Positions 51,391 to 64,000 of a DNA stretch of 64,000 nt are shown here, piece after piece. Every line of letters starts with the position of its first letter. The first letter of the stretch is position 1. Under the pieces are notes generated by a model. It was not told where the DNA came from. It worked only from the letters and a program-made list of their open reading frames with translations, and did not search any database. The DNA comes from Glandiceps talaboti. Lineage: Eukaryota > Hemichordata > Enteropneusta > Spengelidae. The stretch spans positions 14,895,867 through 14,959,866 of the forward strand of contig NC_135557.1 of the NCBI RefSeq assembly GCF_964340395.1, in the 5' to 3' direction. Both the position numbers and the translations under genes were made by a program.

Positions 51391-53112
51391 GACATCCTCG
51401 TGTACACTTCACACAATGACTCAACAGAGTGCACAGATATCAAATACGTGCATACCCACGTTTGACTTAGAAATGCCTATCACTAGAAGAGAAGCCTGGC
51501 ATCTTCAGTATTGTATTCTAAACCTCGATATGCTACCAATATGGTTTCCAAGCCGTTTGAACCCGACTTGTTGGACAAAGTCCAAGTTGAAGATTTGGTA
51601 ACCCTTTTTATTGTATTACTCGGAATTCGTTCAGTTACACCAGCTATTCTCTCAGATTGTAATCGATATCCCCTGATAACCCAACTTCTAATTTTCGAAG
51701 ATTTTAGAGGAATTCAGGGAAGAGGCAAGGATGTTTGGCGAGAGTGGGAACGAAACCCTGTTTTTATTTTGGAAGGGAACGCCACACTCCATGGCTCAGA
51801 TTGTTAATGATTTGTAATACAAGGCGTGGACATGAAGAACATTTATTCTTAGTGTTAGCAATAGGATTTTAATGGCATTTATTAGGTTTAGAAAATACGA
51901 CCATTTAAGTACATTATCATATATTTTAGATTCAACTGTACATAGAGACATATATTTCATAGTAGATAAATTGTGACACTACTTCCAGAAATTTATAACG
52001 TGGCCGACTCCAGACGAATGGAATGAACTTCGTGGAACCTGGCCAGAAATCCCATTTGCAGTTGGTGTCATAGATGGAACTCTTCATGAAATGTATCATT
52101 CACAGACTGAACCACAAGAGGAGTTCTATTCTGGTAGCGCACACTATCAATGTTTATCAACCCAGATTATAATTGACTGTCTAGGACAGTCTAGGTAATA
52201 TTCGGTTCGTAAAAACAGGATTTGTAGGACACATGAACGATGCTGGACAATTCCAACTGCTGCCATTAATTGGGTCAAATGAACCACTTCCTTTCCCTGC
52301 TGATTGTATATATAAGTAGCGCACAAGATCTACAGGAATGAATATCCTTTGCTGACTGCTTTCCGATCAAATCAAGTACGAATGAATAGGGAGTATAGGA
52401 GACGATTTAATCGTCTCCATGCGAGTTACAGGGTAAAAGTTTAACATACCATTTCTTATTTAAAAAAATGTTCGTGTTCTTCACTACATGTACCGTCATC
52501 AACGTTGATTTTTTTTTCTGTTATTGCGGAAGTGTGTCAAGCATTGGCGGAAGTGTGTGGAGCATTGGCTGAACGCCATGTTCGACTTAGCCAGAGCATT
52601 CATTAAATATTTTGTTTTGACAAGTAAGTGTGTTCACCGTACTCTCTCAACTCATTACTCTAGTATAATCTAGTTAGCATCTGACACTGCAATCAACAAA
52701 ATGTATTCATGATGATAGTGCTAAACTATTTTTACTTTGATATACCACGTGACTCCCAATATTTTTTCTCGGCTTCATGTCCTTAGTTAAAATTTGGTAA
52801 TTTTTCGTGAATATTGGAAATCGTTATTATTTATTCATAATTGACATGTTTATTTCAAATATAATTCAAGTGTCTGGTAACATTGTAGCCAACACAATAA
52901 ACCCGACTACTTCAAGATTACACCTTCTATCACGTCTACGATTTTGAATTTAGTTTCGCACCTGTCCACTGATGTCAAACGCCACAGTTTTCTATCAGAA
53001 AATTACACTACACTACTCTTACTATATAATTCGATAGTGTAAGGCTGACATGACAAGATAAGATATGATTGGGTGTTCAACAACATTCCACCTGTTTTCA
53101 TCAATAGCATGG
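51391..53112 (+). pseudogene. HARBI1-like transposase, array unit 3 (dead)
   Basis: A 1722 bp unit. It shares with unit 2 the TGA in DKLWHYF, the 10 bp duplication, the GVIDGT motif and the Glu-to-stop change. It shares with unit 4 the altered TATATAAGTAGCGCACAAG segment and the loss of a short piece before TTCAACTGTACATAGAG. The upstream open frame (51511-51807) is intact. Confidence 0.8.
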
Positions 53113-54697
53113 GACATCCTCGTGTACACTTCACTTCAAAATCAGTGAATGACTCAACAGAGTGCATAGATTATCAAATACGTGCGTACCCACGTTTGAC
53201 GTAGAAATGCCTATCACTAGAAGAGAAGCCTAGCATCTTCAGTATTGTATTCTGAACCTCGATATGCTACCAATATGGTTTCCATGCCGTTTGAACCTGA
53301 CTTGTTGGACAAAGTCCAAGTTGAAGATTTGGTAACCCTTTTTATTGTATTACTCGGAATTCGTTCAGTTACACCAGCTATTCTCTCAGATTGTAATCGA
53401 TATCCCCTGATAACCCAACTTCTCAGTTTCGAAGATTTTAGAGGAATTCAGGGAAGAGGCAAAGATGTTTGGCGAGAGTGGGAACGAAACCCTGTTTTTA
53501 TTTTGGAACGGAACACCACACTCCATGGCTCAGATTGTTAATGATTTGTAATACAAGGCGTGGACATGAAGAACATTTATTCTTAGTGTTAGCAATAGGA
53601 TTTTAATGGCATTTATTAGGTTAAGAAAATACGACCATTTAAGTACATTATCATATATTTTAGATCCAACTGTACATAGAGACATATATTTCATAGTAGA
53701 TAAATTGTGGCACTATTTCCAGAACGTTATATTGTGGCCGACTCTAGACGAATAGAATGAACTTCGTGGAACCTGGCGAGAAATCCCATCTACAGTTGAT
53801 GTCATAGATGGAACTCTTCATGAAGTGTTTCACAGACTGAACCACAAGAGGAGTTCTATTCTGGTAGCGTACACTATCAATGTTTATCAACCCAGATTAT
53901 AATTGACTGTCTAGGTAATATTCGGTTCGTAGAAACAGGATTTGTAGGACACATGAACGATGCAGGACAATTCCAACTGCTGCCATTAATTGGGCCAAAT
54001 GAACCACTTCCTTTCCCTGCTGATTGTATATATAAGTAGCGCACAAGATCTACAGGAATGAATATCCTTTGCTGACTGCTTTCCGAGCAAATCAAGTACG
54101 AATGAATAGGGAGTATAGGAGACGGTTTAACCGTCTCCATGCGAGTTACAGTGTAAAAGTTGAACTTACCATTTCTTATTTTAAAGTTTTGTTTGTGTTC
54201 TTCACAACATGTTCCGTCATTAACTTTGGTTTTGTTGTGTTGTTGCGGAAGTGTGTGGAGTATTGGCTGAACGCCATGTTCGACTTAGCCAGAGCATTCA
54301 TTAAAGATTTTGTGTTCACAAGTAAGTGTGTTCACCGTACTCTCTCAACTCATTACTCTAGTATAATCTAGTTAGCATCTGACACTGCAATCAACAAAAT
54401 AAATTCATGACAGTGCTAAACTAATTTTACTTTGATATACCACTCCCCATAAGTTTTCTCGGCTTCATGTCCTTAGTTAAAATTTGTTTATTTTTCGTGA
54501 ATTGGAAATCTTTATCATTTATTCATAATTTACAGGTTTATTTTAAACATAATTCAAGTGTCTGATAACATTGTAGCCAACACAATAAACCCGACTTCTT
54601 CAAGAGTACGCCTTCTATCACGTCTAAGATTTCGAATTTAGTTTCGCACCTGTCCACTGGTGTCAAACGCCACAGTTTTCTATCAGAAAATTACACT
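53113..54697 (+). pseudogene. HARBI1-like transposase, array unit 4 (dead)
   Basis: The last, slightly truncated unit; homology ends near TTACACTA at 54697. It alone keeps the catalytic-Glu codon (VKVELTISYF, in the frame 54069-54371). It has a Trp-to-stop in DE*NEL as in unit 1, a 4 bp deletion in the HEVYHSQ motif, and a 1 bp insertion at TATATAAGTAG. No unit is intact. Confidence 0.8.
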
Positions 54698-55017
54698 AAG
54701 GAATAATTGTTATCATGAACACTTCATGTTTATTGATACCTTGATAGCCAGTTATAAAAGATATATCGTATCGTATGGTGCTGGTCGACAATAACACAAC
54801 AACCCAATCGTCATGACTACATCAACATTTGTTAAAGTTCCACAGATTTTTGCAACACTTTTGGAGTAGAGTTCAGTTATTTGTTCCCGGCTTCTTCGCC
54901 TCATCGGCTTCATGCATTCTCAAAACATGTTACTTGACTAAGCAGACTATTTAGGACAAACTTTAAGGCTATATTGAGGTCATATTGGTGTTTTGGTTTA
55001 ATTCAGGTCGGTCGTGC

Positions 55018-55061
<44 letters not shown>

Positions 55062-55303
55062 ATGTTTGCATGTTACCAAGTATGACTTTTTAGTACAATA
55101 CTGAAATTTAAACAAAAATAGCGAAAATTACACCAACAACACGTATGGACATAACTTATGACAGCGAGTCATCAACGTGAAAATGCTTCTTTTTTTTAAA
55201 AATGCGATACACCACTGTGGTAGTTTGTTTTAACAGCCTTTAATTTATATGCCAACCCGTAGATAAGTAAACACAGTTAAAATATTATAAGTTATAACAA
55301 CAA
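54698..55303. other. Intergenic region between the array and GGT gene 2
   Basis: About 600 bp holding a GT run and no exon. It should include the 3' UTR of GGT gene 2 on the minus strand. Confidence 0.5.
55014..55059. repeat. (GT)n microsatellite
   Basis: Pure GT run preceded by GTGC repeats. Confidence 0.95.
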
Positions 55304-62247
<6,944 letters not shown>

Positions 62248-62427
62248 CTGCAGTTGAAAGGAGACAATAAAATATAGTTTAGTGATGATTGTGCTCATCT
62301 GCATACCAATGGAATGTATTTCTCTGTTGAAATTCAACATGTCATACAAAACATTATCCCAAACTTTTGAATGGAGCAACCTAAGCCTTCTTGATATAAG
62401 AACAGCAAAAACAAAAGTAACAAAAAT

Positions 62428-62445
62428 AGCAGCAGCAGCAGCAGC

Positions 62446-62495
<50 letters not shown>

Positions 62496-62497
62496 AA
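62428..62497. repeat. (AGC)n-(AAC)n microsatellite
   Basis: Trinucleotide run; the alanine/threonine-rich ORF is an artefact. Confidence 0.95.
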
Positions 62498-63211
62498 ACA
62501 ACATATTACTCTACTAAAATGTAATGTGTGAACAGTGACAAATATTTGACATGTTCATTATTTCAAAATATTTCATCATAGTTGCAATATAAGTGAGAAT
62601 AATAATCAGAATAATAACAAATTCACAGAAGTGATATCCAGTTATTTATTTCGATTTGTACTTTAAATTAACTTTATTAATTTTTTACTCCAACATTACT
62701 GTTGGAAATATCATAATACTGGTATGGTATCATAGTAGTACACTATCCCTGGCGATGGTATACCCATTGCCTTTCAGCAATCGTCTCTATGTAGGAACTC
62801 GTTCGATTTTTTGCATGTATGCCGCCTACTGGTCATAAATAACTGTGGGGTCTGCTGGTACCAGTCGATGTGCTATCATACTATGGTTAATATTTATCTA
62901 TGATTATTTATGTATGTTATGATTAAACTGGAATTGGAGATATAGAAAGGTCAGCTATTGTCAAGATGGATTACATTTCAATGGCAGTTAAATATAGTCG
63001 GGACTAAAAGTCCACATGATTATTAAAGAAAGTAAGGTTAGTAATATAACTCAGTGCTAGGACACATGAGATAAGGGTAAAAAAATTAATTTATTTTTGC
63101 GTGGATAACTTTCACTAAGCTTACATATTGATTGAGTTGTTTCCTAAGCACTACTCTGTTGATACTGATACCAAAGATACAGTAAATGAAGGTAGTGACT
63201 TGGACACGTAG

Positions 63212-63330
63212 CCAACAAGTCTCCAGATACCTGTGTAGGAGTTAGTCCTGCTGTACAAATGGATTGGCGTGCTGATTCCGTGACAAATTGCGTCCACCCC
63301 TTCTCAAACCCCGAATACTGCATGATACTG
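63212..63330 (+). CDS. Possible cysteine-containing exon, unknown gene
   Basis: Between an ACGTAG acceptor-like site and a very strong donor (ATACTG/GTGAGTATG), a frame reads NKSPDTCVGVSPAVQMDWRA, then DSVTNCVHPFSNPEYCMIL. The composition looks extracellular. It has no partner exon in the window and would lie antisense within GGT gene 2's first intron. Confidence 0.2.
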
Positions 63331-64000
63331 GTGAGTATGAAAGACAAAGTGTGGCAAACTGCAATATAGCTATACTTGAATTACCACTTTGTTAAAATGT
63401 CCAAATGCAAGTGCCACAAGCTCAAACCCCCTTTTCTTTCAAAGTGACTAATTACGTCCATCTTACACCAAATATTGCATTTGTTGTGTTTAATCATATT
63501 ATAAGCAATATCTACAACAGATCTATCTTTCCTTTACAACTTAATGTCGATAGAAGCTATGTACCATGGTTAATTCCTGCCAAACAATAAATGAGAAAAG
63601 TACTTATTTTCTCCACCAGCTCATATTGTTAATACTTTCCCATGGTCTATGGCATTGATTACTACAAAAAATATATGGCGCAAAGTCAATCAATCAAACA
63701 CTGTCAAAATCTTGATGACACAATTCTCAATGGATGATAATTGATTGACAACTGACATGTATTAGTGATTTACAGTTTTAGATGGGATGTGTTTTACAGT
63801 CAGCAAGTACCTTAGCTATTTAGACTAAGATTAAAATCAATTTTAGATTACCAGGTTGCGATTAAATTCGGTAAATTAATGTAGTGTTTTTAACATGAAT
63901 GTTAGGCCATGGGTATTAAGGCCTCGGCCTGTCACCTATGGTATAGCATTTTTTGTGCAGTAAACTAAAAGAAACAAAACATTCACTTTAAAACCATGAT

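Larger units (their letters stand above)
62248..64000. other. Sequence upstream of the visible GGT gene 2 exons
   Basis: It should be intron 1 of GGT gene 2. It contains an AGC/AAC trinucleotide run (62428-62497) and one weak plus-strand exon candidate. A match to the gene 1 first exon ([11 protein letters not shown]) was looked for and not found. Confidence 0.5.

Noticed and set aside
63144-63347. 67-codon minus-strand ORF as the missing exon 1 of GGT gene 2
   Set aside because: No signal-anchor and no match to the [11 protein letters not shown] segment of gene 1.

Overview
The window looks like nuclear DNA of an invertebrate animal, most likely a marine deuterostome such as a hemichordate or cephalochordate. 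The evidence is AT-rich sequence, genes split into many small exons with GT-AG introns, Ig/FN3 receptor tyrosine-kinase architecture, tRNA-headed SINEs with a Deu/CR1-like tail, HARBI1-like transposase copies, and very dense di-, tri- and tetranucleotide repeats. The phylum is inference. There is no sign of bacterial operons. Exon boundaries below were read by hand from splice signals and checked for phase continuity.

Layout. (1) 1-3191 (+): last exons of a gene with a ZZ-type zinc finger; its 5' part lies before the window. (2) 3192-16433: no convincing host gene. It holds microsatellites, a 1.3 kb direct duplication (about 7085-8409 and 8979-10301), a LINE 3' remnant (10677-11095), a TIR element with hAT-like ends (11254-12674) and a small TA-flanked MITE. 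(3) 28971-16434 (-): a complete receptor of 19 exons and about 1155 residues. It has a signal peptide, six Ig-like exons, two FN3-like exons, one TM segment and a tyrosine-kinase domain whose glycine loop, HRD Asp, catalytic-loop Asn and DFG Asp are all replaced, so it is a predicted pseudokinase receptor. (4) 28972-38103: mostly non-coding, with a signal-peptide exon on the opposite strand at 29731, three weak exon candidates and two striking hairpins. (5) 38104-46064 (+): a complete ten-exon gamma-glutamyltransferase (GGT) gene. (6) 48134-54697: four tandem copies, about 1.5-1.75 kb each, of a dead HARBI1-like transposase. (7) 62247-55304 (-): a second GGT gene with the same intron positions, convergent with the first; its first exon was not found and may lie beyond the window.

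The two GGT genes would make membrane-anchored ectoenzymes that cleave gamma-glutamyl bonds, as in glutathione breakdown. Both keep the nucleophile Thr and the substrate Arg, but each has lost a different set of alpha-amino-binding residues, which suggests divergence after duplication. The receptor keeps its ATP-site Lys and helix-C Glu and carries juxtamembrane tyrosine motifs, two of them fitting the ITIM pattern, so it may act as a ligand-gated scaffold. I see no sequence link between the receptor and the GGT genes beyond shared transposon families.
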